64,000 nucleotides of DNA from JAXLYE01 sp046351595 (lineage in GTDB: Bacteria; Myxococcota_A; Polyangia; Palsa-1104; JAEUJZ01). The number at the start of each line of letters is the position of its first letter. Position 1 is the first letter of the stretch. The translations under genes and the position numbers were made by a program. This document shows positions 35,753-45,005 of this stretch, piece after piece. A model generated the notes under the pieces. The model saw nothing but the letters and a program-made list of their open reading frames with translations. It searched no databases and was not told the origin of the DNA. The stretch covers positions 496,001 to 560,000 of the forward strand of contig JAXLYE010000001.1 in the NCBI GenBank assembly GCA_046351595.1. Reading direction: 5' to 3'.

Positions 35753-35798
35753 CCGGGCCGGGCGCACCGCCCGGGCCACCAGACAGCGAGAGGCACGC

Positions 35799-36839
35799 AT
35801 GACGCTACTTGCCGGAGATCTCGGCGGCACCAAGACCCTGCTGGCGCTGTGCAGCGACGACGGCGAGCCGCTGGTGGTGAGCCGCTTCGACAGCCACGCC
35901 TACGACGGGCTGGCGGCGATGGTGCAGGCCTTCCTCTCCGGGCAGGCCGGGCTCGTGGCCGAGCGCGGGCGGCCGGCGCGCGCCGCCTTCGGCGTGGCCG
36001 GGCCCATCACCGAGCTGCCCGACGGCAACCAGCGCGCGATCATCACCAACCTGCACTATGCCATCGAGACCGCGGCGCTCGGCGAGCGCTGCGGCCTTGC
36101 GCGCGTGCGGCTGTGCAACGACTTCTACGCCGTGGCCCTGGCCGTGGCCCACGCCGCGGCGCAGCCCGACGGCGAGGCCGCGCGCCGGCTCGACCTCGTG
36201 CCGCTCAACCCGGGCGGCCGCGCCGCGCCGTGCGGCAACGTCGCCGTGCTCGGCGCCGGCACCGGCATGGGCCAGGCGCTCATCGCGCGCAGCGTCGAGC
36301 CGCCGGTGATCCTGCCGACCGAGGGCGGCCACAGCGACTTCGCGCCGCGCAACGAGCTCGAGGCGGACCTTTTGCGCTTCCTCCTGCGCCGCTACCCCGA
36401 GCACGTCAGCGTCGAGCGCGTGCTCAGCGGCGCCGGCCTCGTCGCGCTCTACGACTTCTTCTGCGACCGCGGCGCCGCGCCCGAGCAGCCCGACGTGCGC
36501 GCCGAGCTCGGGGCCGAGAGCCCGGGCGCGCCGGCGGTGATCTCGCAGCACGCCCTGGCCAAGAGCGACCGCCTGTGCGCGCTCGCGCTCGACCGCTTCG
36601 TGCAGCTCTACGGCGCCGAGGCCGGCAACCTCGCGCTCAAGTCGCTGGCAACGGGCGGCGTCTACCTGGCCGGCGGCATCGCCGCCAAGATCCTGCCCAA
36701 GATGACCGACGGCACCTTCCTCGCGAACTTCATCGCCAAGGGCCGCTTCACCGAGCTATTGCGCGGCATCCCGGTCTGCCTGATCAAGAACCCGCAGATC
36801 GGCCTGCTCGGCGCCGCGCACCTCGCCGCGTCGCTGTAG
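35799..36839 (+). CDS. glk: Glucokinase (Glk family)
   Basis: 346 residues from the ATG at 35799, with GAGAGG upstream. It phosphorylates glucose with ATP to glucose-6-phosphate, feeding Zwf. The ASKHA phosphate loop LLAGDLGGTKTLLAL, a second phosphate site VLGAGTGMGQAL and the glucose-binding TEGGHSDFAPRN are all present. It is the last gene of the zwf-opcA-pgl-glk operon, which together takes glucose to 6-phosphogluconate. It converges on the LysR gene at 36863. Confidence 0.94.
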   Translation: MTLLAGDLGGTKTLLALCSDDGEPLVVSRFDSHAYDGLAAMVQAFLSGQAGLVAERGRPARAAFGVAGPITELPDGNQRAIITNLHYAIETAALGERCGLARVRLCNDFYAVALAVAHAAAQPDGEAARRLDLVPLNPGGRAAPCGNVAVLGAGTGMGQALIARSVEPPVILPTEGGHSDFAPRNELEADLLRFLLRRYPEHVSVERVLSGAGLVALYDFFCDRGAAPEQPDVRAELGAESPGAPAVISQHALAKSDRLCALALDRFVQLYGAEAGNLALKSLATGGVYLAGGIAAKILPKMTDGTFLANFIAKGRFTELLRGIPVCLIKNPQIGLLGAAHLAASL

Positions 36840-36862
36840 CCGCCGCGTCGCTGTCGCCCCGC

Positions 36863-37759
36863 TCAGCGCGCGAAGAGCTGCTCGCGCGCGGCCTGGCAGA
36901 TCGCCGCCACCGCGGGGTGCTTGACGCGGCGCTCGACCGAGATGGCGTAGAAGCGCTCGCGCACCATCGGCAGCTCGCCGACGCGCTCGCAGCCGTACTG
37001 GCGGCGGATGGCGCTGGCCATGCGGCTCGGCCCCGGGAACAGCCCGGCGCCCGACTGACCAAAGACCTTCAGGAGCGCGCTGTCCTCGAACTCGCCGATG
37101 ATCTGCGGCACGATGCTCTCGGTGCTCAGCCACTGATCGAGCGACCGCCGCAGCGACGTATTTTCAGTGGGTAACAGCAGCGGCGCGCCGTGCAGCGAGC
37201 TGGGGAAGCGCGCCCGGTGCGCCTGCGCCAGCGCGCGCGTGCCGTAGATCGCGACGCCGGACTCGCCCAGGAGGTGGTTGAACGCGCGCACGCGCACCGC
37301 CGGGCCGACCGGCGCGTCCGCGAGCACCACGTCCAGCTCGTGCGTGGCCAGCGCCGCGACCAGGCGGTCCTGCTCGTCCTCGCGGCAGACGATGCGCACC
37401 GGCTCGGGCAGGTGCAGCGCCGGCGCCAGCAGCCGGTGCGCGATCAGCTTGGGCATCACATCGGTGACGCCGACGTGGAGCTGCAGCCGGCCCTGGGCGT
37501 GCCCGCTCAGCGCCTCCTGCAGCCCGCGGCCCAGCGAGAAGATCTCGGACGCGTAGCGGTACACCGTGCGCCCGGCCTCGGTCAGGACCAGGCTGCGCCC
37601 CGAGCGCGTGAACAGCTTCTCACCGAGCTGCTGCTCCAGCGCCCGCAGCTGGCCGCTGATCGTCGGCTGCGCCAGGCGTAACTCCGCGGTAGCGCGTGTG
37701 ACGCTGCCCTCGCGGGCGACGACCCAGAAGTAATACAGGTGGTGGTAGTTCAGCCACAT
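36863..37759 (-). CDS. nhaR: LysR-family regulator, NhaR-like
   Basis: 298 residues. The N-terminus LNYHHLYYFWVVAREGSVTR followed by LRLAQPTISGQLRALEQQLG is the winged HTH of LysR proteins and closely resembles NhaR. The effector domain (about 90-298) follows the usual two-lobe layout (VGVTDVMPKLIAHRLLAPAL). NhaR in enterobacteria responds to sodium/pH and activates nhaA and other genes. No antiporter gene lies in the window, so the target here may be the divergent ABC-HlyD-TolC operon. A T-N11-A-type site lies 17-31 bases upstream of its start. Confidence 0.88.
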   Translation of the reverse strand: MWLNYHHLYYFWVVAREGSVTRATAELRLAQPTISGQLRALEQQLGEKLFTRSGRSLVLTEAGRTVYRYASEIFSLGRGLQEALSGHAQGRLQLHVGVTDVMPKLIAHRLLAPALHLPEPVRIVCREDEQDRLVAALATHELDVVLADAPVGPAVRVRAFNHLLGESGVAIYGTRALAQAHRARFPSSLHGAPLLLPTENTSLRRSLDQWLSTESIVPQIIGEFEDSALLKVFGQSGAGLFPGPSRMASAIRRQYGCERVGELPMVRERFYAISVERRVKHPAVAAICQAAREQLFAR

Positions 37760-37775
37760 CGCGGTTTTCTGTCCT

Positions 37776-37790
37776 ATCGGTTTATTCGAT
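37776..37790. promoter_or_regulatory. Possible LysR box (T-N11-A)
   Basis: ATCG-GTTTATT-CGAT is a perfect 4-bp-arm dyad that contains T-N11-A, the core form of LysR-type binding sites. It lies in the AT-richer 144-bp gap between the divergent nhaR-like gene and the ABC operon (ATG 37904), where a LysR protein would control itself and its divergent neighbour. Confidence 0.45.
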
Positions 37791-37903
37791 GAATCGCGCC
37801 GAATTATCTATTGGTTCAGCTGCAGCAGGCGACCCACGCTGACGCATCCAACGCAGACACCGGGCAGATCCCGAGGCTACGGTGCGCAAGGAGCTTGATC
37901 GTC

Positions 37904-40210
37904 ATGACGCAGCTTTCCGTCGAGGTGTCGCCCCCGCGCGAGCAGCCGCTGCCGCCGGGCACCGCTCGCCCTGCCCTGCCCGAGCCGGCGGCGCTCGAGC
38001 TCCTGCTGGCGATCGCCGGTCTGTCCCCGGAGCCGGCGCGCGTCCGCGAGGCGCTGAAGGAGAGCACAGCGCTCGCGGACGCCGAGCCGGACCCGGAAGC
38101 GGCGCCGCCCTCGACGGAGTCGATCCTGATCGCGGCCGGCGCGGCGCTGGGCCTGCGTGTGCTGCGGCTCACGCGCTCGCTGCGCGAGCTCACCGAGCGG
38201 GCCGACGAGTCGCTGCCGCTGCTGCTCGCCCTCGATCGGAACGAGCTCGCGCTGTACGAGCGGCGCGGCAGCCGCCTGCTGGTCGGTGAGGTCACAGGCG
38301 CGGCGCCGCAGCCGGCGGAGCGGTGGCTGCGCGCGCGGGAGCTGGCGGCGCACCTCGGCGTGAGCGAGGACGCGCCGCTGCCCTGGCTCACGGCGGTGCC
38401 CGCCGCCGCCGTCGGTGAGCTCGCGTCGACCGCGGCCCACGGGCCCGAGCACGGGCATGAGCCTGGGCACGGCCATGAGCACGACGCAGGGGCCGAGCAC
38501 GCCCACCCGCTCTCGCCGCAGCGCCGGCTGCTCGCGCTGCTGCGCACCGAGGCGCCGGACCTGTGGATCATCCTGACCTACGCCGCCGCCATCGGGCTGC
38601 TGACGCTGACGACACCGGTGGCGGTGCAGGCGCTGGTCAACCAGGTGGCGTTCGGGCAGCTCCTGCAGCCGGTGGTGGTGCTGACGCTGCTGCTGTTGCT
38701 CGGGCTGGGCCTGTCGAGCGGCCTGCGTGTCCTGCAGTCGTGCGCGGTCGAGCTATTGCAGCAGCGGCTGTTCGTGCGGCTGGCCGCGGATCTCGCGCAC
38801 CGCCTGCCGCGGACCGCGCCGGCCGCGGCGCACGGGCCCGAGCTGGCCAGCCGCTTCCTGGAGATCGCGACCGTGCAGAAGGCCGCGGCGTCGCTCCTGC
38901 TCGACGGGCTGGCGGTGGCGCTGCAGGCGCTCATCGGGCTCGTGGTGCTGGCGTTCTACCACCCGGTGCTGCTCGCCTTCGACGCGGTGCTGCTCGCGTG
39001 CATCGCGGCGATCCTGCTCGGGCTCGGGCGCGGAGCGGTGCGCACCAGCATCGCGGAGTCGCGCGCCAAGTACGCGGTGGCGGACCTGCTGCAGGATCTC
39101 GCGCGCCGCCCGCTGGCGCTCCGTCTCGGCCACGGCACGACGATCGTCAGCGAGCGCGCCGACGGCCTGCTGCGCGAGTACCTGACGGCGCGGCGCGGCC
39201 ACTTCCGCGTCCTTCTGCGCCAGGTCACCGCCTCGCTCGCGCTGCAGGCGCTGGCCAGCGCGGCGCTGCTCGGGGCCGGCGGCGCGCTCGTCATCGCCGG
39301 GCAGCTCACGCTCGGCCAGCTCGTCGCCGCGGAGCTGATCGTCAGCGCGGTGGTGGCCGGCGTCGCCAAGTTCGGCAAGCACCTGGAGAGCTACTACGAC
39401 CTGCTGGCCGCGATCGACAAGATCGGCCACCTCGTCGACCTGCCGCTCGAGCGCGCCGACGGCGAGCTGCTGCCCCCGGGGACGGTGCCGACCGGTCTTG
39501 AGGTGCGGCTGCGCGGCGTCGCGGTCGGGGCGCCGGGCAGCCCCGAGCGGCCGCCGCTCCTGCGCGACCTCGAGCTCGCGGTCGCGGCGGGCGAGCGGAT
39601 CGCCGTCTTCGGCGCGCCCGGCTCGGGCCGCAGCCTGCTGTGCGAGCTCCTCGCGGGCCTGCGCCCGCCGCTGCACGGCTCGCTCGAGCTCGACGGGCGC
39701 GACACGCGCGGCCTGCGCCTCGCGGCCGTGCGCAGCGAGCTGGCGCTGCTGCGCGGTGGCAGCGGCGGCCTGCTCGCGGGACCGGTCACCCGCACCATCG
39801 CCGAGTTCTTGCGCACGGCGGCGCCCGCGGCGAGCCGCTTTCAGATGCAGCGCGCGCTGACCGCGGCCAGGCTGTGGCCCGAGGTCGCGGTGCTGCCGCA
39901 GGGGCTCGACACGCCGCTCGGCAGCGACGGGCAGGCGCTCTCGGATCGGCAGCGCAGCCGGCTGCTGGTGGCGCGCGCGCTGCTGCTGCGGCCGCGCCTG
40001 ATCGTGCTCGACCTGCCGCTCGACGGCGGGGCCGGGAGCGCCGCGCTCGATGACGTCGCGCCGCTGCTCGCACCGGGCGCGCCCTGGACCGTGATCGTGT
40101 GCGCCCCGCCCGGGCTCGCGCTGCCCGCCGCGATCGCACGCCGGTTCGAGCTGCGCGACGGCACGCTGTGCCCGCTCGCGTCCCCCCTGACCAACGAGGT
40201 GCCGCGATGA
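37904..40210 (+). CDS. Type I secretion-like ABC protein with degenerate ATPase
   Basis: 768 residues from the ATG at 37904, after AAGGAG. Residues 20-170 look like a degenerate C39-like N-terminal domain (no catalytic Cys/His pattern), then a His-rich linker (about 178-202, HGPEHGHEPGHGHEHD), five to six transmembrane helices (about 220-480) and an ABC domain (about 530-768). The nucleotide sites are eroded: Walker A reads GAPGSGRS (Lys to Arg), the signature LSDRQ, Walker B LIVLDLPLD (catalytic Glu to Leu), and no H-loop His is seen (VIVCAPP). It probably cannot hydrolyse ATP normally. It overlaps hlyD-like by 4 bp, then a tolC-like gene: a tripartite export operon. Confidence 0.85.
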   Translation: MTQLSVEVSPPREQPLPPGTARPALPEPAALELLLAIAGLSPEPARVREALKESTALADAEPDPEAAPPSTESILIAAGAALGLRVLRLTRSLRELTERADESLPLLLALDRNELALYERRGSRLLVGEVTGAAPQPAERWLRARELAAHLGVSEDAPLPWLTAVPAAAVGELASTAAHGPEHGHEPGHGHEHDAGAEHAHPLSPQRRLLALLRTEAPDLWIILTYAAAIGLLTLTTPVAVQALVNQVAFGQLLQPVVVLTLLLLLGLGLSSGLRVLQSCAVELLQQRLFVRLAADLAHRLPRTAPAAAHGPELASRFLEIATVQKAAASLLLDGLAVALQALIGLVVLAFYHPVLLAFDAVLLACIAAILLGLGRGAVRTSIAESRAKYAVADLLQDLARRPLALRLGHGTTIVSERADGLLREYLTARRGHFRVLLRQVTASLALQALASAALLGAGGALVIAGQLTLGQLVAAELIVSAVVAGVAKFGKHLESYYDLLAAIDKIGHLVDLPLERADGELLPPGTVPTGLEVRLRGVAVGAPGSPERPPLLRDLELAVAAGERIAVFGAPGSGRSLLCELLAGLRPPLHGSLELDGRDTRGLRLAAVRSELALLRGGSGGLLAGPVTRTIAEFLRTAAPAASRFQMQRALTAARLWPEVAVLPQGLDTPLGSDGQALSDRQRSRLLVARALLLRPRLIVLDLPLDGGAGSAALDDVAPLLAPGAPWTVIVCAPPGLALPAAIARRFELRDGTLCPLASPLTNEVPR

Positions 40211-41544
40211 CGACGCTTGGACTCCGACGCCCCCCGCGTGAGCTTGCCGCCACCGTCCACCCGCTGCTGCTCGTGCGCTCGCCGTACGGGCTGCGCGCGG
40301 TGGCGCTCGGGCTGCTGAGCGCGATGGCGGTGAGCATCGCGGCGCTGCTGCTGGCGCCGTGGCAGCAGAACGTGCGCGCCGCCGGCCGCGTCGTCGCGTA
40401 CGCGCCGATGGAGCGGCAGCAGACCGTGGAGGCGCCGCTGGAGGGCCGCGTCGTCCGCTGGCTGGTGCGCGAGGGCTCGCGCGTGGCCGCGGGCGATGCG
40501 GTGGTGGAGCTCGCGGACAACGACCCCGGCCTGCTCGATCGGCTGCAGCGCGAGCGCGACGCGGCGCAGGATCGCCTGAACGCCGCGAGCACGCGCGTCG
40601 AGGCCGTCGACGGACGCATCCTGTCGCTGTCCGGCTCGCGCGGCGCCGCGGTGTCGGCCGCCGGCTCGCGCATCGCCATGGCGCGCGATCGGGTGCGCGC
40701 GGCCGAGCAGGCGCTGGACGCGGCGCAGGCGGCGCTGCGCACCGCGGAGCTCAACCAGACCCGCCAGCGCGTGCTGCTCGACAAGGGCCTGACCTCGACG
40801 CGCTCGGTCGAGCTGGCCGAGCTCGAGGCGCTGCGCGCGCGCACCGAGGCGGATCGCGCCCGCGCCGGCCTGTCCGCGGCGCGGCGCGAGGAGGCGGCGC
40901 TACGCGACGATCAGCGGCGCATCGGCACCGACGCCAGCGCCCAGCTCGCGGACGCCCGCGGGGCGCGCGCGCAGGCGCTCTCCGAGGTCGCCAGCGCCCG
41001 CGCCGAGCTAGCGCGCATGGAGGTGCGGCTGGTGCGGCAGCACAGCCAGCGCGTCACCGCGCCGCGGCCCGGCACCATCCTGCGGCTCGTCGGCGGCCAG
41101 GGCGGCGAGATGGTCAAGGCCGGCGATCCGCTCGCGGTCCTGGTGCCCGACACCGAGGAGCGCGCCGCCGAGATCTGGGTCGACGGCAACGACGCGCCGC
41201 TCTTGTCCGAGGGCCGCAAGGTGCGGCTGCAGTTCGAGGGCTGGCCCGCGGTGCAGTTCGTCGGCTGGCCGTCGGTGGCGGTCGGCACGTTCCCGGGCCG
41301 CGTCGCGCTCATCGACGCCGCCGACAACGGCCGCGGCAAGTTCCGCGTGCTGATCGTGCCGGATCCCGACGAGGGCCCGGCCTGGCCGTCGGGGCGCTAC
41401 CTGCGCCAGGGCGTGCTGGTGAACGCCTGGGTGCTGCTCAACCGGGTGCGGCTCGGCTACGAGCTGTGGCGGCAGTGGAACGGCTTCCCGCCGGCGGTGG
41501 CGAGCACCGAGCCCGGCGCCGGCAAGCAGGCGGAGGGCAAGTGA
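40207..41544 (+). CDS. HlyD-type membrane-fusion protein
   Basis: 445 residues, starting at the ATG that overlaps the ABC stop (ATGA). One transmembrane helix lies near 35-55 (AVALGLLSAMAVSIAALLLA). The periplasmic part has a biotinyl-lipoyl-like half (VEAPLEGRVVRWLVREGSRV), a long coiled-coil hairpin (about 110-270), the second lipoyl half (VTAPRPGTILRLVGGQGGEM) and a beta-barrel domain (about 320-420). It would bridge the inner-membrane ABC protein to the TolC-like outer-membrane channel encoded next (start overlaps by one base). The set is laid out like a type I secretion or peptide exporter. Confidence 0.92.
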   Translation: MTTLGLRRPPRELAATVHPLLLVRSPYGLRAVALGLLSAMAVSIAALLLAPWQQNVRAAGRVVAYAPMERQQTVEAPLEGRVVRWLVREGSRVAAGDAVVELADNDPGLLDRLQRERDAAQDRLNAASTRVEAVDGRILSLSGSRGAAVSAAGSRIAMARDRVRAAEQALDAAQAALRTAELNQTRQRVLLDKGLTSTRSVELAELEALRARTEADRARAGLSAARREEAALRDDQRRIGTDASAQLADARGARAQALSEVASARAELARMEVRLVRQHSQRVTAPRPGTILRLVGGQGGEMVKAGDPLAVLVPDTEERAAEIWVDGNDAPLLSEGRKVRLQFEGWPAVQFVGWPSVAVGTFPGRVALIDAADNGRGKFRVLIVPDPDEGPAWPSGRYLRQGVLVNAWVLLNRVRLGYELWRQWNGFPPAVASTEPGAGKQAEGK

Positions 41545-42998
41545 TGCGCGCGCTGGCACGGTACGGACCCGGCGTGCTCGTGGCCTGTCTGCTCGCGCTC
41601 TATGCGCACCGGGCCGCGGCAGCGCCGGGCGACGAGGGAGCGGCCCGGCCGCTGCTGCTCGCCGAGGTCGAGGCGTCGATCGAGCGACACTTCCCGCTGA
41701 TCGCCGCGGCGCAGAAGGATGAGCAGGCCGCGGAGGCCGAGCTCCTGGCCGCGCGCGGCGCCTTCGATCCGCTGCTGCGCGGGCGGGCCGAGGGCACGGC
41801 TCTCGGCTACTACCGCAGCGGCCGCGCCGACCTCTTGATCGATGTCCCGACGCCGCTGTGGGGCGCGAGCTTCTTCTCGGGCTGGCGGCTCGGCGCCGGC
41901 AGCTTCGCGGACTATGACGGCAAGCTGGCCACCAACGCGTACGGCGAGCTGCGCGCCGGCGTCGCGGTGCCGCTGTGGCGCAACGGCCCCATCGATCGCC
42001 GCCGCGCCGCGGTGCGACGGGCCGAGCTCGGGCGACCGCTGGCCGCGCTCGGGGTCGTGCAGCAGCGCCTGGAGTCCGTGCGCCTGGGCAGCCAGCGCTA
42101 CTGGGAGTGGGTCGCGGCCGGGCAGCGGCTGCGCATCGCCAACGAGCTGCTGCAGCTCGCGGTCACGCGGGACGGCGCGCTCGTCGAGCGGGTGCGCCGC
42201 GGCGATCTGCCCGCGCTCGAGCGCACCGACAACCAGCGCGCGCTGGTGCAGCGGCAGGCGCTGGTGGTGGCGGCCGAGCGCGCGCTGCAGCAGGCCCAGA
42301 TCGAGCTGTCGCTGTACCTGCGTGATGAGCGCGGCGAGCCGGTGCTGGCGCCGCTGTCCCGGCTGCCGCGCGAGCTGCCGCTGCCGCGGCGCGAGCTGCC
42401 GACGCCCGAGCAGCTCGAGCGGCTGGTGCAGGCGGCGCTCGGCCAGCGGCCCGAGGGCGAGCGGCTGCGGCTGCAGCGCGAGCAGCTCGCGGTCGAGCGC
42501 GACCTGGCGCGGAACCAGCGCGCGCCGAGCCTGGACGTGGCCGCGGCGGTGTCGCAGGACCTGGGGCCCGGAGCCGCCAGCCGCAGCCCGACGCAGCTCG
42601 ACCTGTCGCTGTCGATCGAGCTGTCACCGCTGAACCGGGCGGCGCGGGGGCGGCAGGCCGTGGCCGAGGCGGCGATGGCGCGCCTTGCGGTGCAGGAGCG
42701 CCTGCTGCGCGACCGCATCCGCGCCGAGGTGCAGGACGTCCTGTCGGTGCTGCAGGCGAGCCAGCGCCGCGCCGAGCTCGCGGCCGAGGAGCGCCTGCTG
42801 GCGCTGCAGGTCGAGACCGGCGAGCGCACGCGCTACGAGCTCGGTGACAGCACGCTGCTGTTCATCAACCTGCGCGAGCAGGCCACGGCCGAGGCGGCGC
42901 TGCGCGAGCTCGACGCGCTGCTCGACTGCCAGCGGGCGCTCGCCGCCTATCGCGCGATCCTCGCGGCGCCGCGCGGTGAGGCGGGAGCGCCGCCGTGA
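41544..42998 (+). CDS. TolC-family outer-membrane channel protein
   Basis: 484 residues, with the start overlapping the hlyD-like stop (TGATG). A signal peptide (VLVACLLALYAHRAAAA) is followed by the long alternating helical segments of TolC proteins (for example QRLRIANELLQLAVTRDGAL, EERLLALQVETGERTRYELG) and a repeat of the layout in the second half. The ELGDSTLLFINLREQ segment is typical of the family, in the place of the usual turn between coil repeats. It should form the trimeric outer-membrane exit duct of the ABC/HlyD system. It ends 6 bp from the convergent gene at 43005. Confidence 0.92.
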   Translation: MRALARYGPGVLVACLLALYAHRAAAAPGDEGAARPLLLAEVEASIERHFPLIAAAQKDEQAAEAELLAARGAFDPLLRGRAEGTALGYYRSGRADLLIDVPTPLWGASFFSGWRLGAGSFADYDGKLATNAYGELRAGVAVPLWRNGPIDRRRAAVRRAELGRPLAALGVVQQRLESVRLGSQRYWEWVAAGQRLRIANELLQLAVTRDGALVERVRRGDLPALERTDNQRALVQRQALVVAAERALQQAQIELSLYLRDERGEPVLAPLSRLPRELPLPRRELPTPEQLERLVQAALGQRPEGERLRLQREQLAVERDLARNQRAPSLDVAAAVSQDLGPGAASRSPTQLDLSLSIELSPLNRAARGRQAVAEAAMARLAVQERLLRDRIRAEVQDVLSVLQASQRRAELAAEERLLALQVETGERTRYELGDSTLLFINLREQATAEAALRELDALLDCQRALAAYRAILAAPRGEAGAPP

Positions 42999-43004
42999 CG
43001 CGGC

Positions 43005-44573
43005 TCAGATGCCGCAGGCGATGTTCTTCTTGGCCAGCGCCGCGCTGCGATCGTCGTCGAGCGCCTCGGCCTCGGCGAGGAGGAAGCGGAAGACGGCGTT
43101 GGCGAGGATCTTCTCGCTGCGCACGTTCCACAGCCACACCGCGAAGTTGCAGACGTCGCGGTGGAAGGCGGTCCAGCCGAGCCGGCGGGCACCGTGGCCG
43201 CCGCGCTCGCCGACCTGCTGGTACTGGCTGCGCAGCGTCGCCCACTCGCGCCACTCGTCGAGGCGGGGCAGCTCGCGCTTGTCGAGCGTGCGGCCGCGCA
43301 GGGCCTGGCACGCGGCCTCGAGGTCGCCGAGCAGCTCCCCGCGCAGCACCGCCACCGCCGCGCCCAGCACCGTCGGGCGGGTCGCGCTCGCGGCGTCGTC
43401 GAGCGGGCCGAAGGGCAGGCCGCTCTCCCGCAGGCGCACGGCCAGCGCCTGGCTGGCGTCGGTGCGCATCGCGGCGAGCGCCGTGTCACCGCTGACGCCG
43501 CCCGGGCCCGCCGCGCTCATCCCGAGCGCCAGCGCGCGCTCGAGCACCCGGCGCTGCGTCTGCGGATCACTGAGTGCCTGCTCGAGCGCGCCGCCGACCC
43601 GCCGGAAGTCCGCCACCGTGAGGCGCGGCGCCGCCGCGGCGAGCAGCCGCGTGAGCTCGGCGAGCGCGCCCGGAAGATCAGCGACGCGCCCGTCCGGAGC
43701 CGCCGGATTGCTCGGCGGTGGCGACGGTGGCGACGGTGGCGACGGCTGCAGCGCGCGCTGCAGGAGCGGCCACGCCTGCCGCAGCTGCGAGGTCCGCAGG
43801 TAGAGCAGCCACAGCGCGAAGCGCCCCGGTCGGCCCGGCTTGGGCTCGGCCTCCGTCCCGTGGGTCGGCGTTCCCGCGGCGATCAGGCGCGACAGCGGCG
43901 GGACCTCCCGGGCGGCCGCGACCTGCCGGTGCACCGCCGCCGAGTCGCCGCGCGCCAGCGCGTCCACGACCAGGTAGTCGCACGCGACGGCCTCGGCCCA
44001 CGGCGGGTAGACGCGCGGGTCCAGCGTCGAGAGCGTCGCCAGCAGCGCGCGTGCCCCCTCGCGATCGCCGCGCCGCGCGCACAGCAGCGCCTGCGCGACC
44101 AGGCCCGCGCCGCCGAGCTTTGGCAGGCGCGCCAGCTGGCCCTCTAGAAAGCGGAGGGACGTCTGCTCGGCCGCGGCGCCTCGGCCGCCTTGACTATCGG
44201 GCCGTCGCGCCCGCAGCAGCGTCAGCGCGCCGAGCAGCACCGCGGCGCCGCGCGGATCCTCGCTGAAGCGGACGAAGCACAGGAACGACAGCGCATAGGT
44301 CGTGCGCACCAGGCCGAGCGGCATGGTGACAAAGCGGCAGGTCGCAAAAGGGAACAGCACCAGGAAGCCGAGCAGCGACGGTGCGAGCAGCCACGGCTCG
44401 CCGCTCAGGCCGCGCACGACGCCGCGCAAAAGGAGGCTCAGCGCCACCACCGAGGACAAAAGCGCCGACCACAGCGCCCCGACGCCGCGCTCGCTCTCGC
44501 TGGCACCGGGCACCGGCTGGAAGTACGCCGCGAGCGCCAGCCACACCAGCGCGCCGAGCAGGACCAGTGTCAC
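43005..44573 (-). CDS. Membrane protein with helical repeat C-terminal region
   Basis: 522 residues from the GTG that overlaps the preceding stop (GTGA). The N-terminal ~130 residues contain about four transmembrane helices (TLVLLGALVWLALAAYF, ALLSSVVALSLLLRGVV, LLAPSLLGFLVLFPFA, and a shorter one). The long remainder is alpha-helical and TPR-like, with a Pro/Ser linker (QPSPPSPPSPPPS) near 290, and is presumably cytosolic. No catalytic motif was found. It is the last gene of the Hsp70 / J-like operon and could anchor that pair to the membrane. Function unknown. Confidence 0.78.
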   Translation of the reverse strand: MTLVLLGALVWLALAAYFQPVPGASESERGVGALWSALLSSVVALSLLLRGVVRGLSGEPWLLAPSLLGFLVLFPFATCRFVTMPLGLVRTTYALSFLCFVRFSEDPRGAAVLLGALTLLRARRPDSQGGRGAAAEQTSLRFLEGQLARLPKLGGAGLVAQALLCARRGDREGARALLATLSTLDPRVYPPWAEAVACDYLVVDALARGDSAAVHRQVAAAREVPPLSRLIAAGTPTHGTEAEPKPGRPGRFALWLLYLRTSQLRQAWPLLQRALQPSPPSPPSPPPSNPAAPDGRVADLPGALAELTRLLAAAAPRLTVADFRRVGGALEQALSDPQTQRRVLERALALGMSAAGPGGVSGDTALAAMRTDASQALAVRLRESGLPFGPLDDAASATRPTVLGAAVAVLRGELLGDLEAACQALRGRTLDKRELPRLDEWREWATLRSQYQQVGERGGHGARRLGWTAFHRDVCNFAVWLWNVRSEKILANAVFRFLLAEAEALDDDRSAALAKKNIACGI

Positions 44574-44956
44574 CGACGGGCTCCGAAGCCCAGCGCCTCC
44601 AGCGCATCCGGCCACGGCCCGGGCACCGCGTCCGCGGCTCCGTCTTCCGGGTCGCCCGCGTCGGGCGCAGCGGAGAGCGTCGCGGCCGGCGGCTCGGGCT
44701 CGGTCGCGGGCAGCTGCGCCCACAGCTCGTGGACCAGCCGCTTCTGCGGGTCGCGCAGCTCGGCCAGCGCCTGGCGCACGCGATCCGCGGTGCGCGGCAT
44801 CGGCCCCAGCGGCGTCTTGTACGTCTTCGCCGACGCGACGGACAGCTCGAGCAGGGCCAGGAGCTTCTGGCCCTCGCGCTCCAGGTCCGCGCGCGAGCAC
44901 TCGGGCCGCAGGCCGAGCACGTAGAACGGGTTCTCGGTGATGCGCTCGCGTGACAT
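44570..44956 (-). CDS. J-domain-like small protein lacking HPD
   Basis: 128 residues from the ATG complementary to 44954-44956. It begins SRERITENPFYVLGLRPECS, the entry of a DnaJ domain (xPYxVLGLxxxxS). It continues with RADLEREGQKLLALLELSVA and ADRVRQALAELRDPQKRLVH, matching J-domain helices II and III/IV, but the HPD tripeptide that stimulates Hsp70 ATPase is absent from the loop between them. The Pro/Ala-rich tail ends in GFGARR. It sits between the Hsp70-like gene (49 bp) and the membrane gene (4-bp overlap), so it is probably the partner of that Hsp70 even without HPD. Confidence 0.7.
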   Translation of the reverse strand: MSRERITENPFYVLGLRPECSRADLEREGQKLLALLELSVASAKTYKTPLGPMPRTADRVRQALAELRDPQKRLVHELWAQLPATEPEPPAATLSAAPDAGDPEDGAADAVPGPWPDALEALGFGARR

Positions 44957-45005
44957 GGTCTGGTTTCGACGAGGAGGAGGCGGGGCTCGGCGGGCGCCGC
45001 GGCGC

